NCBI GenBank assembly: GCA_029941905.1
Contig: JAPYTQ010000021.1
Coordinates: 1 to 64,000 of the forward strand
Direction: 5' to 3'
Length of the DNA stretch: 64,000 bases
Origin: JAHRVQ01 sp029941905
GTDB lineage: Bacteria > Pseudomonadota > Gammaproteobacteria > Pseudomonadales > Azotimanducaceae
Positions 1-7,701 of the stretch are shown piece by piece. The stretch's first letter is position 1, and each line of letters starts with the position of its first letter. Under the pieces are notes generated by a model. That model worked only from the letters and a program-made list of their open reading frames with translations, was not told where the DNA came from and did not search any database. Both the position numbers and the translations under genes were made by a program.

Positions 1-1
1 G

Positions 2-1522
2 ATTGCAAAGGACGGTTTTGTTATCGCGGATTCCAGGGAATCGCCACAGAATATGGACAACCATTTGCAGCGGCCAGAGATTATGCAAGCGCGGGAGTTG
101 GGCAGCGCAAGCACCTCGAGGTATAGTCGTACACTTCAGCGCGAGATGATGTATCGGGCGCTGATGGTAATAGATGGTCAGCAACCCATTGGTTTTGTTC
201 GCGTTTCCCTTCCCCTGTCGACGATTGATGAAAAGCTATCACAGCTACGCTGGATCGTTTTACTGGGGGCCGGAATTGCAGGCCTTGCAGCCTTGATTCT
301 GGGGCTCTATTTTGCGAAACGATTTACGGATCCACTGGTTGAAATGACTGAAGTCGCCAGGGCAATTTCACTCGGTGACTTTGAAAAAAGAATCCCGGTC
401 GAAAACAACGATGAAATTGGCGCACTTGCAGATGCGTTTAACACCATGGCAAAAAATTCTGCGGAACGACTGGCAGAACTAACCACTGACCGAAGTCGTT
501 TGACGCAGATATTCACCGGTATGGTAGAAGGGGTTATTGGTATCGACCAGGACCAGAAGATTATTCATATCAACCATGCTGCCGCTACTTTGCTGGAATT
601 GTCGATATCATCATGTATTAACAAGCCAATATGGGAACAAGTGCGGGTCCAGGAAATAGTAGAAGCGCTACAGGGTGCTATCGATAACCAGGACGTTGTC
701 AAAACACAGATGCGTCGCGCATCGGACAATGAAGATCTTGTCGTCGATATACACGCCGCCGCACTGCGGAATGATGAACACCAGGTTGTAGGTGCGGTGA
801 TTGTACTTCACGACATTTCTGAAATAGACCATTTGGCCCGAATCAGGCGGGATTTTGTCGCCAATGCTTCCCATGAACTGAAAACACCCATCACGGCTAT
901 CCGGGGGCTGACAGAAACCATTCTGGATGACCCGGCGATGGCAAGTGCAACGCAACAGGGATTCATTGAAAAAATCGGCACCCAGAGCATACGCTTATCT
1001 ACACTAGTCACTGATTTATTAACGATATCCCGACTCGAATCAGAGCAGGACGATCAGAATTTCCTGGCCTTTGACCTGTCAGAAACCGTTCGACGTTCAG
1101 TCAAGGCAGTTGCATCTGCTTGTGTAGAAAAACAATTAGAATTGAACAGCGAGATTGTAGACAGTTGTTTTATTCAAGGTGACATACAAGCTGTCAGTCA
1201 GTTGCTCGATAATCTTCTGGACAACGCTGTTAAGTATACCGAGGAGGGTGGCGAGGTAAGCGTCTCAATGACCAGGCAGGATTCCAAAATCAAAATAAAC
1301 AGTGAAGACACAGGTATTGGTATCAGTTCGCAATATCAGCAGAAAATCTTTGAACGTTTCTATCGTGTCGATAAGGCCCGTTCACGTGAATTGGGTGGTA
1401 CTGGTCTGGGTTTGTCGATTGTAAAGAATATTGCCGAGCAACATGGTGGTTCCGTATCGTTGCGAAGCCAACCCGGTGTTGGATCAAAATTTACCGTATC
1501 TTTTCCTCTGATAGACTCTTGA
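2..1522 (+). CDS. phoR: Phosphate regulon sensor histidine kinase PhoR (5'-truncated by window edge)
   Basis: Membrane sensor kinase that would phosphorylate PhoB when phosphate is scarce. The frame is open from base 2, so the true start and first membrane segment lie outside the window; the first internal ATG is at 53. Counting from that ATG: a membrane segment about residues 67-89, HAMP about 90-142, a PAS-like domain about 147-258, then HisKA with phospho-acceptor H274 in the H-box ASHELKTP. The ATPase domain follows, with N-box 384-395, G1 box DTGIGI near 419-424 and G2 box GGTGLGLS near 448-455. The call PhoR rather than a generic kinase rests on domain order and on pstSCAB-phoU downstream. 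phoB is expected upstream and is not visible. Confidence 0.9.
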   Translation: MAKDGFVIADSRESPQNMDNHLQRPEIMQARELGSASTSRYSRTLQREMMYRALMVIDGQQPIGFVRVSLPLSTIDEKLSQLRWIVLLGAGIAGLAALILGLYFAKRFTDPLVEMTEVARAISLGDFEKRIPVENNDEIGALADAFNTMAKNSAERLAELTTDRSRLTQIFTGMVEGVIGIDQDQKIIHINHAAATLLELSISSCINKPIWEQVRVQEIVEALQGAIDNQDVVKTQMRRASDNEDLVVDIHAAALRNDEHQVVGAVIVLHDISEIDHLARIRRDFVANASHELKTPITAIRGLTETILDDPAMASATQQGFIEKIGTQSIRLSTLVTDLLTISRLESEQDDQNFLAFDLSETVRRSVKAVASACVEKQLELNSEIVDSCFIQGDIQAVSQLLDNLLDNAVKYTEEGGEVSVSMTRQDSKIKINSEDTGIGISSQYQQKIFERFYRVDKARSRELGGTGLGLSIVKNIAEQHGGSVSLRSQPGVGSKFTVSFPLIDS

Positions 1523-1872
1523 TCCTATTCATTCTTTTACCAGTGTCAATTGCTCGTAGTTGAATAGTTGAATATTTCCTTTCTGAACAGCCTGGATCGA
1601 TAACCAGTTCTTCCAAGAGATTCATCGATGATTGTCCTGTGAGCCAATCCCTCAGTTTGCGTTGACCATTGATCAGCCAGGCATTGCCAGCCTGATATCC
1701 TGCCTGCGATATCTTGGCACAATTCTCAGTTGTCTAACTGCGCTTTTAAATGCATATTTAAATGTGCTGTCATCCCGTTTGTGAAGGAAATGTACTTTAC
1801 GCTCAAGTTAACTAACTAAGGAGGAGGCCCTATTGCTGACCATGCAGCAGAATTACGTTATAGGGCTGAAAA
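1523..1872. other. 350-bp non-coding interval between phoR and the first toxin-antitoxin pair
   Basis: No credible coding frame is seen on either strand. The left two thirds is featureless. The right end carries an unusually strong Shine-Dalgarno-like run (1818-1827) and a nested inverted repeat, annotated separately. A single CTGTCAT, resembling half a pho box, begins at about 1768, but no second half is in register, so I do not call a PhoB site. Confidence 0.5.
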
Positions 1873-1901
1873 ATGTATATGCAAGATATTTTGGTACGTA
1901 G
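1818..1901 (+). promoter_or_regulatory. Leader dyad with strong SD and possible 22-codon leader frame ahead of the antitoxin gene
   Basis: AAGGAGGAGG (1818-1827) is a near-perfect SD, but it lies 45 nt before the antitoxin ATG. It is well placed only for a TTG at 1833, which opens a 22-codon frame ending with TAG at 1899-1901, across the antitoxin start. Arms GCCCTAT (1827-1833) and ATAGGGC (1860-1866) are perfect complements. They enclose a second pair, TGCTG (1834-1838) and CAGCA (1845-1849). This could be a protein-binding operator, as type II modules autorepress, or an RNA hairpin that controls antitoxin translation. Both are inference. Confidence 0.4.
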
Positions 1902-2127
1902 AGTGGTAGGTATGACTGACATGCCAGAGCCGAAGAAGGTACTTGCGAAGGCTGGCAATGAAGCGGTTGCAGTTATGAACCGAAATGAAGTCGTTGGATA
2001 TTTTGTACCTGTTTCGGCAGTACACAAAATGAGCTTTAGAGACGCAACAGTTGAAGAACTGGATGCCATTCTAGATGCTCAGGATGAACTCACAGCGGAG
2101 GGCGTTGCCTACCTCAAAGACAAGTGA
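1873..2127 (+). CDS. Phd/YefM (StbD-like) antitoxin
   Basis: 84-residue DNA-binding antitoxin, expected to neutralise the Doc-like protein encoded 12 bp downstream and to repress the pair. The family pattern is visible in full: a hydrophobic start followed by RRVVG, then KVLAKAGNEAVAVMNRNEVV and GYFVPVSAV, followed by an acidic C-terminal tail that would contact the toxin. In-frame starts exist at 1873, 1879, 1912 and 1921. I keep 1873 because the ILVRRVV segment before 1912 matches how this family normally begins. The in-frame stop at 1867 excludes anything further upstream. No good SD lies directly before 1873. Confidence 0.8.
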   Translation: MYMQDILVRRVVGMTDMPEPKKVLAKAGNEAVAVMNRNEVVGYFVPVSAVHKMSFRDATVEELDAILDAQDELTAEGVAYLKDK

Positions 2128-2139
2128 GGATAGACACAA

Positions 2140-2601
2140 ATGAGTCCTATTGAAGTTATCAAGCTCAATCCTGACCTTGTAAGGCGTATCCACGCTCGTG
2201 TTTTGAATGAGAGAGAATTGCAGGGTGAGTATGAGGGAAGATTGGAAGGTGCTTTATCTCGTCTTCAAGCTCGCCTCGATTACAACCTTGGCATTGATGA
2301 TGTTTTTGATGTCGCTGGCTGTTATGCAGCTTTCATCACCGAGGCCCCTGCTTTTACCGATGGCGATAAACGCACTGCTTTCCGGGCCAGTATCGCCGTT
2401 TTGGGAATGAACGGTATTAACCCGAAATTCCAGCGAGTACCCGATGAACCCTATTACGACATGATCATTGAATGCGCTAAGGGCAACTGTAGTGAAAACG
2501 AAATTGCGGGCTATCTGAGGGCATTACATTCTCAGTTTATGATTCAGTTAGAGTCAATATCAAACGGAAGTAACACCAACCAAAAACACCTGGAAGATTA
2601 A
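2140..2601 (+). CDS. Doc-like (Fic-fold) toxin homologue with altered active site
   Basis: 153 residues. The Doc layout is clear: an N-terminal helix, LEGALSRLQ at 36-43, DDVFDVAGCYAAF, then the Fic loop and a helix with LGMNG. Active Doc phosphorylates EF-Tu using the loop HxFx(D/N)xNKRT. Here residues 70-79 read PAFTDGDKRT, so the catalytic His is Pro70 and the conserved Asn is Asp76, while Phe72, Asp74, Lys77, Arg78 and Thr79 remain. The rest is intact and of normal length, with no frameshift. It may be an inactive toxin kept with its antitoxin, or a variant with another activity. Confidence 0.8.
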   Translation: MSPIEVIKLNPDLVRRIHARVLNERELQGEYEGRLEGALSRLQARLDYNLGIDDVFDVAGCYAAFITEAPAFTDGDKRTAFRASIAVLGMNGINPKFQRVPDEPYYDMIIECAKGNCSENEIAGYLRALHSQFMIQLESISNGSNTNQKHLED

Positions 2602-2623
2602 CCTCGTCTTTACGCAAGCTTCA

Positions 2624-2629
2624 TATAAT
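2624..2629 (+). promoter_or_regulatory. Candidate pstS promoter -10 element
   Basis: A perfect TATAAT, with no recognisable -35 hexamer 16-18 bp upstream (region about 2601-2607). This is the pattern expected of a promoter where a bound activator such as PhoB replaces the -35 contact. I could not find a convincing two-half pho box, so PhoB control is inference from gene function. The start point would be near 2636. Confidence 0.45.
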
Positions 2630-2633
2630 TTGG

Positions 2634-2668
2634 TAAAAATCCTGACTCTGGCAAAGAGAGGGTTTTTA
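2634..2668 (+). promoter_or_regulatory. 5'-leader hairpin covering the pstS ribosome-binding site
   Basis: TAAAAA (2634-2639) pairs with TTTTTA (2663-2668). The stem continues T-G, CC/GG and T-A, then after a two-base bulge CTCT (2646-2649) pairs with AGAG (2655-2658); the loop is GGCAA. The 3' arm contains the pstS SD (GAGAGGG, 2656-2662) and a run of five T, so it can act as a Rho-independent-type terminator for the upstream pair or as a translation block. The pstS ATG is only 4 bases beyond it. Confidence 0.5.
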
Positions 2669-2672
2669 CAAA

Positions 2673-3644
2673 ATGGCAGGCAAGCAGATAGTGGCAACTT
2701 TGTTGCTTATAAGCATTCTTTCAGGGTCGGCTTATGCCGAGCGGCTAAGAGGCACCGTATCACTGGATGGTTCGAGTACTGTCTTTCCGATTAGTGAGGC
2801 TGTGGCAGAGGAATTTCTCGCGGTTCAGCCCCGGGTAAGGGTGACAGTGGGTGTTTCTGGCACAGGTGGCGGTTTCAAAAAATTCCTGGCGGGGGAAACC
2901 GATATCAACGATGCCTCACGTCCTATCAAAACAAGGGAAATAAAGTTCGCCCATGATAAAGACATTGGTTTTATAGAACTACCGGTTGCTTATGATGGTT
3001 TGTCACTGGTTGTCAATAAAAAGAATGACTGGGTTGATTATTTAACAGTCGCCGAACTCAGGAAAATCTGGCAACCTGGCAGCAGCGTAACAAACTGGAG
3101 TGATATCAGGACGGGTTGGCCCAGGCAGAAAATCCGTCTATATGGCCCGGGTACAGACTCTGGTACCTTCGACTATTTTACAGAGACAATCAACGGCAAG
3201 TCCGGTGCCTCACGTCCGGACTATACGGCAAGTGAAGATGATAATACGCTGGTGCAGGGTGTCAGCGGTGACCTGAACTCGCTGGGTTATTTTGGTTTTG
3301 CCTACTATGAGGCAAACAAAGATAAGCTGAAACTGGTCGCTATAGATCGCGGTGATGGTCCTGTGTTGCCCGGTCCGACTACAATTAACAATGGCACTTA
3401 TGCTCCCTTGTCTCGCCCGATTTTTGTCTATATTCGCAAATCCGCTCTGGATCGGCCCGAGGTAATGGCCTTCGCCAGATTTTACCTGAGCAACGCCGCT
3501 ATACTTGCCAGTGAGGTAGGTTACATCCCGCTTCCGGACTTTGTTTATGAAAAGGCGATCAGGCGTATTGAACGCCGGGAAACCGGTACGGCTTATCATC
3601 ACAACGTTGAATTGAATGCAGCCAATCTTCTTGCTACACAATAA
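2673..3644 (+). CDS. pstS: Periplasmic phosphate-binding protein PstS
   Basis: Captures inorganic phosphate in the periplasm and delivers it to PstCAB. 323 residues with a Sec signal peptide (hydrophobic core LLLISIL, probable cleavage after AYA near residue 22). Phosphate-binding loops are recognisable: GSSTVFP near 31-37, SGTGGGF near 62-68 and the DSGTFDYF segment in the second lobe. It lies in order with pstC, pstA, pstB and phoU; its stop TAA overlaps the pstC start as TAATG. The annotated ATG follows the SD that lies inside the leader hairpin. Confidence 0.93.
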   Translation: MAGKQIVATLLLISILSGSAYAERLRGTVSLDGSSTVFPISEAVAEEFLAVQPRVRVTVGVSGTGGGFKKFLAGETDINDASRPIKTREIKFAHDKDIGFIELPVAYDGLSLVVNKKNDWVDYLTVAELRKIWQPGSSVTNWSDIRTGWPRQKIRLYGPGTDSGTFDYFTETINGKSGASRPDYTASEDDNTLVQGVSGDLNSLGYFGFAYYEANKDKLKLVAIDRGDGPVLPGPTTINNGTYAPLSRPIFVYIRKSALDRPEVMAFARFYLSNAAILASEVGYIPLPDFVYEKAIRRIERRETGTAYHHNVELNAANLLATQ

Positions 3645-4627
3645 TGATGCGACCTTCTGCCGTAATTGATAATGGGATGACTAATTGCACTATGGCAAAC
3701 AAGGTCATTGCAAACATCGACTCCGGTATGCAAACGATTAATAGAAGGCGCGTACGTTGGGGCGAGTTGCTGATTCAATCGAGTCTGGCGTTGTGTGCGA
3801 TGATCTCGGTTGTAACAACTGCTGTCATCATCATCGTGCTGGTGAAAGAGAATCTTGGTTTCTTCTATGAAGTTTCACCAGTTGATTTTTTCTTCGGCAC
3901 ACGCTGGGTCCCTCTGTTCGAACCCAGCTCCTATGGTGTACTACCACTGCTCTGGGGGACCTTGAGTGTCACTTTTGGTGCGGCTCTGTTTGCAATACCC
4001 GTCGGACTCGCCAGTGCGGTTTATTTGAGTGAATACGCATCGCGTAGAATGCGTTCAATCGTGAAGCCAATCCTGGAGATGCTGGCGGGAATCCCCACCG
4101 TTGTTTACGGCTACTTTGCGCTGGTTTTCATCACCCCCTTGCTGAAAGAATTCATACCCGGCATTCAGGTGTTCAATGCGTTAAGTGGCGCGATCGTAGT
4201 TGGAATAATGATCCTGCCTACAATCGCGACGTTAAGCGACAATGCGTTACGTGCAGTTCCTGATGTGCTCAGGCAGGGCGCCTACGCGCTGGGGGCAACC
4301 TCGTTTGAAGTGACCACCAGGGTCGTAGTGCCTGCCGGTCTGTCGGGTGTCATGGCATCCTTCTTACTGGCAATCTCCCGGGCTATTGGTGAGACCATGG
4401 CAGTGACTCTTGCAGCGGGTGCGACCCCGAATCTATCCCTGACATTTCTTGAGAGTATTCAGACCATGACTGCCTATATAGTGCAGGTGAGCATGGGTGA
4501 TACACCTGCTGGTGGCATCGCCTACCAGACCATGTTCGCCGTTGCGGGTTTGCTTTTTCTTGTCACCCTTGGACTGAATATTTTTTCCCAGTGGGTGTTG
4601 AGCCGGTATCGGGAAGTTTACGAATGA
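3644..4627 (+). CDS. pstC: Phosphate ABC transporter permease PstC
   Basis: 327-residue inner-membrane permease that forms the phosphate channel with PstA. About six membrane spans are visible, and the BPD_transp_1 coupling loop is clear (ALGATSFEVTTRVVVPAGLSG, followed by AISRAIGETMA). The N-terminal 35 residues are hydrophilic and rather long; a start at an internal Met (for example residue 12 or 18) cannot be excluded, but the TAATG overlap with pstS favours the first. The end overlaps pstA by four bases (ATGA), consistent with translational coupling. Confidence 0.92.
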   Translation: MMRPSAVIDNGMTNCTMANKVIANIDSGMQTINRRRVRWGELLIQSSLALCAMISVVTTAVIIIVLVKENLGFFYEVSPVDFFFGTRWVPLFEPSSYGVLPLLWGTLSVTFGAALFAIPVGLASAVYLSEYASRRMRSIVKPILEMLAGIPTVVYGYFALVFITPLLKEFIPGIQVFNALSGAIVVGIMILPTIATLSDNALRAVPDVLRQGAYALGATSFEVTTRVVVPAGLSGVMASFLLAISRAIGETMAVTLAAGATPNLSLTFLESIQTMTAYIVQVSMGDTPAGGIAYQTMFAVAGLLFLVTLGLNIFSQWVLSRYREVYE

Positions 4628-5502
4628 ATACCCGGCTGTCAGATTCCAGGAAACAGCTTCTGAGGCGGCACAGGAAGGCAAGGTTTTTTTCTTTTGTTTG
4701 GGCCCTGGTGACCTGGTTGGGTGCGATGCTGCTTGGGGTACTTTTGTACCAGGTCTGGGTGGAAGGGTACAAGTGGTTGGACATGCAGTTCATAACCAGC
4801 TTTCCGTCGCGTTTTCCGGACAGGGCAGGCATCAAATCTGCCCTGGTGGGCACTATCTGGCTGATCACGATGGTTGCGTTTATTTCAATACCCATCGGTG
4901 TCGCGACCGCGCTTTACCTCGAAGAACTCAGTAAGAAAGGCTGGGTTAGTCGAATGATAGAACTCAATATTGCCAATCTCGCCGGTGTGCCATCAATCGT
5001 CTATGGCATTATCGGCCTGACCATTTTTGTCCGCGGCCTGGATCTTGGGCGGAGTCTGGTCTCTGGCGCACTGACGGTGAGTCTGTTGGTGTTGCCGGTG
5101 ATTATAATTGCCAGTCGTGAAGCAATAAAATCAGTGCCAACCAGCATTCGTCACGCTGCCTTCGCCCTGGGGGCGACACGCTGGCAGACCACCTGGGCGC
5201 ATGTTCTACCGGCCTCAATCCCTGGCATCCTGACGGGTGTGATTCTGGCACTGTCGAGAGCGATTGGAGAAACCGCACCATTGATCATGATCGGCGCACT
5301 AACTTATGTCGCCTTTGTACCGGAAGGTCCAATGGACGCTTTTACCGCTTTGCCAATCCAGATTTTCAACTGGATTTCCCGTCCCCAGCAGGAATTCCAC
5401 GAGCTGGCGGCAGGCGGCATTATTGTCCTGTTGGGTGTTTTGCTGGTGATGAATGCGCTGGCGATATTTATTCGATACAAAACTGAACAGAAACTTCAAT
5501 GA
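4624..5502 (+). CDS. pstA: Phosphate ABC transporter permease PstA
   Basis: Second permease of the Pst channel. An in-frame ATG exists at 4591, but the one at 4624 is preferred: it overlaps the pstC stop as ATGA, as the other junctions here do, and the resulting N-terminus (MNTRLSDSRKQ) is a normal basic cytoplasmic tail before the first span. That gives 292 residues with about six spans. The coupling loop ALGATRWQTTWAHVLPASIPG and LSRAIGETAPL are typical of PstA. Its stop overlaps the pstB ATG by four bases. Confidence 0.92.
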   Translation: MNTRLSDSRKQLLRRHRKARFFSFVWALVTWLGAMLLGVLLYQVWVEGYKWLDMQFITSFPSRFPDRAGIKSALVGTIWLITMVAFISIPIGVATALYLEELSKKGWVSRMIELNIANLAGVPSIVYGIIGLTIFVRGLDLGRSLVSGALTVSLLVLPVIIIASREAIKSVPTSIRHAAFALGATRWQTTWAHVLPASIPGILTGVILALSRAIGETAPLIMIGALTYVAFVPEGPMDAFTALPIQIFNWISRPQQEFHELAAGGIIVLLGVLLVMNALAIFIRYKTEQKLQ

Positions 5503-6293
5503 TGTCAACAAAGCCAGTAAACCAACGTGGCGCAACCCCGGCGCAAGGTACGATCATTGATTTGCAGAACGTGACTATTAAGTATTCCGGGTCAGCCGCC
5601 GTCAAAGGCGTTTCATTTCCAATTGCCAGAAACAGGATCACTTCGATTATTGGTCCCTCTGGTTGCGGCAAGAGCACATTACTGCGCTCGTTAAACAGGA
5701 TGAATGATTTTGTTGATGGTGTGTCAGTTGAGGGTACGCTTACCTACAATGCTGAGGACCTGTATGGCAAAGAAGTTGATGCGGTCGAGGTAAGGCGCCA
5801 TATAGGTATGGTATTCCAGAAGCCGAATCCATTTCCCAAATCAATCTACAGGAACATCGCGTGGGGACCGGGGATTAATGGCTTTAAGGATCCTATGGAC
5901 GTCCTCGTCGAGCGATCACTGAAGCAGGCAGCCTTGTGGGAAGAAGTCAAAGACAGGCTTCACGAATCGGCATTGAGTTTGTCCGGTGGTCAGCAACAAA
6001 GGTTGTGTATCGCCCGGGCCTTGGCAATGGCACCTGAGGTTCTGTTAATGGACGAACCCTGTTCTGCGCTGGATCCTGTTTCTACGTCGCATATTGAGGA
6101 TCTTTTATTCGAATTGAAGTCCCGCTACACGATTGTCATTGTGACTCACAATATGCAACAGGCTGCTCGCATCTCTGATTTTACGGCGTTTTTGGAGATG
6201 GGAGATCTGATCGAATTCGGTGAAACCAACCAGATATTCACTCGTCCGAAGCAAAGACGGACCGAGGAATATGTTACTGGTCGTTTTGGATAG
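5499..6293 (+). CDS. pstB: Phosphate ABC transporter ATPase PstB
   Basis: 264-residue ATPase driving phosphate import. Walker A GPSGCGKST at 52-60, Q-loop in VFQKPNPFP near 105-113, signature LSGGQ at 161-165, Walker B VLLMDE at 181-186 and H-loop His217. The LNRMND segment after Walker A and the KPNPFP Q-loop are hallmarks of PstB rather than other importers. Two ATG codons are adjacent at the start. phoU follows 14 bp later with its own SD-like TTGGAGAAA. Confidence 0.95.
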   Translation: MMSTKPVNQRGATPAQGTIIDLQNVTIKYSGSAAVKGVSFPIARNRITSIIGPSGCGKSTLLRSLNRMNDFVDGVSVEGTLTYNAEDLYGKEVDAVEVRRHIGMVFQKPNPFPKSIYRNIAWGPGINGFKDPMDVLVERSLKQAALWEEVKDRLHESALSLSGGQQQRLCIARALAMAPEVLLMDEPCSALDPVSTSHIEDLLFELKSRYTIVIVTHNMQQAARISDFTAFLEMGDLIEFGETNQIFTRPKQRRTEEYVTGRFG

Positions 6294-6307
6294 TCGTTGG
6301 AGAAACC

Positions 6308-6973
6308 ATGTCGTTACATTTACAGAGAGATCTTGATCTGCTTAAAAAAGAAATCCTCCAGCTTGGCAGCATGGTGGAGAATGCCATCATGAACGCGACG
6401 GTTTCGCTGAACCAGCGTCGCCCGGAACTGGCCCGGAGAGTGTTTGAAGGCGAAACACTGATCGATGAAAGAGAAGTTCAGATAGAAGAGTTTTGCCTGA
6501 AAATTCTTGCCCTGCATCAACCGGTGGCAACTGATTTACGCTTCATCGTTGTTGCCCTGAAGGTTAACAACGATCTGGAGAGGATGGGGGATTTTGCTGA
6601 GAACGTTGCCGAGCGGGCGGTGTTTCTTTCCAGTAAAAAGCCGCTGCGACGTCCTTTGGGTCTTTTGGATAATATGTCCCGCACTATCAGGACAATGGTC
6701 AGGCAGAGCCTGGACTCCCTGGTTAAGCTGGATGTTGAACTGGCCCGGGAGGTGATTGATAAAGATTTTGAGGTGGATGAAATTAATCGTCTGATGTACG
6801 TCCAATTGCAGACCTTAATGGAAAATGATAACAGCACAGTTCAAAGGGGGGTGTCATTGCTTTCCACATCACGATACCTGGAACGTATTGCAGATCTTGC
6901 GACAAACATTTGTGAAGATGTTCTCTTTATGGTGGAAGGGGAAGTGGTAAGACACAAGATTAAGGGGTGTTAG
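6308..6973 (+). CDS. phoU: Phosphate signalling regulator PhoU
   Basis: 221-residue all-helical peripheral protein that links Pst transport status to PhoR and limits uptake. Two repeats of the PhoU three-helix bundle are visible, each with its metal-binding ExxxD-type helix: LERMGDFAENV (90-100) and LERIADLATNIC near 190. Last gene of the pst operon. Its TAG stop (6971-6973) overlaps the stop of the antisense vapC-like gene, so there is no room for a terminator on the plus strand. Confidence 0.94.
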   Translation: MSLHLQRDLDLLKKEILQLGSMVENAIMNATVSLNQRRPELARRVFEGETLIDEREVQIEEFCLKILALHQPVATDLRFIVVALKVNNDLERMGDFAENVAERAVFLSSKKPLRRPLGLLDNMSRTIRTMVRQSLDSLVKLDVELAREVIDKDFEVDEINRLMYVQLQTLMENDNSTVQRGVSLLSTSRYLERIADLATNICEDVLFMVEGEVVRHKIKGC

Positions 6974-7377
6974 TTTCCCTCATACAGTTCCAACGGCAAG
7001 TGTTTTGAATAGCGTCGAAAGTCTTTGTCATTGGTATAAATCATCATCTTTAATCGAATAGAAACGGCACAAATTAGAAAATCTGCGTGGGAACCTTGAA
7101 TTCCATTTTTACGGCAGAGGTTAGAATATTCAGCCGCTGCCTCATAATCTGAATCAAGGGTAGGTTCATTCGGAAAGTAGCTGAGCTTGTCTCTTAATTC
7201 AACGAAACTTTGATAGTCGCTGTAACCAGAAAGCACTTCCTGTCTAATAAGCCCTATGATCTTTGCTCTATTTTCATCGATAAAGCTACCAATCTTGCGT
7301 GCAACCTTTGCCTCCCTTGGCTTCTTACCCCTAAATGCCAAAGACCACATACATGTATCTACAAGTACACCGCTCAC
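6970..7377 (-). CDS. VapC-like PIN-domain ribonuclease toxin
   Basis: 135-residue PIN-domain endoribonuclease, the toxin of a VapBC-type pair; family members cut tRNA or rRNA. The acidic metal-binding set is complete: D7 (VDTCMW), E47 (RQEVLSG), D99 (HADFLI) and D117/D119 (TNDKDF). The ATG overlaps the end of the antitoxin gene by four bases. It converges on phoU, overlapping its last four bases. The pair is visibly more AT-rich than its neighbours, suggesting acquisition. Confidence 0.88.
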   Translation of the reverse strand: MSGVLVDTCMWSLAFRGKKPREAKVARKIGSFIDENRAKIIGLIRQEVLSGYSDYQSFVELRDKLSYFPNEPTLDSDYEAAAEYSNLCRKNGIQGSHADFLICAVSIRLKMMIYTNDKDFRRYSKHLPLELYEGN

Positions 7378-7568
7378 TTACGGCCTTTTTTATAGTCATA
7401 GTCTTCATCGCAAGGCATGTTTCCAAAAAGTTTAGTGACTTCCCTCTGTTTTCTTCGCTGCACATATTCAGTTAAAGCCTGATTTACAGTATCTTTCTTT
7501 GTTGTGAGTCCTCCAATTTTTAGGGCTTCATCTAGTAACTCTGAGTTAATTGCAAGATTTGTTGCCAT
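7374..7568 (-). CDS. VapB-family antitoxin
   Basis: 64-residue antitoxin. The N-terminus (MATNLAINSELLDEALKIGG) and the TTKKDTVNQALTEYVQRRKQ segment match the ribbon-helix-helix VapB type; the acidic end DEDYDYKKGRK is the usual toxin-binding tail. The frame is open further upstream (to 7628), but that extension is Cys-rich and unlike the family, and it would run through the promoter at 7601-7628, so ATG 7568 is chosen. It overlaps vapC and should be translated with it. Confidence 0.85.
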   Translation of the reverse strand: MATNLAINSELLDEALKIGGLTTKKDTVNQALTEYVQRRKQREVTKLFGNMPCDEDYDYKKGRK

Positions 7569-7600
7569 GGCTACACTCTTATCCACACAATAGTCTACAC

Positions 7601-7628
7601 ATGCTAGCACACAAACCTGGCAAGTCAA
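7601..7628 (-). promoter_or_regulatory. Candidate vapBC promoter with palindromic operator
   Basis: Reading the minus strand: -35 TTGACT (7623-7628), 16-bp spacer, -10 TAGCAT (7601-7606), ATG at 7568. The 8-bp perfect palindrome TGCTAGCA (7602-7609) lies over the -10, and GTGTAG occurs twice between the -10 and the start. This is a sensible target for VapBC autorepression. Confidence 0.5.
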
Positions 7629-7635
7629 TCAACTA

Positions 7636-7652
7636 CCACACCTCTGGTGTGG
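7636..7652. terminator. GC-rich hairpin after the TonB/TPR operon
   Basis: CCACACC (7636-7642), loop TCT, GGTGTGG (7646-7652): a perfect 7-bp stem. It lies downstream of the minus-strand TPR gene and just before the vapBC promoter. No T-run follows on the minus strand, so it is only a candidate terminator or insulator. Confidence 0.35.
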
Positions 7653-7701
7653 ACCTCTGTTGGGAGGGAGTGCCTTCGGGTTACCACCTGACTGATTTTG
7701 T

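Noticed and set aside
1768..1785. Pho box upstream of the first toxin-antitoxin pair
   Set aside because: Only one half-site (CTGTCAT) matches; no second half at the 11-bp register.
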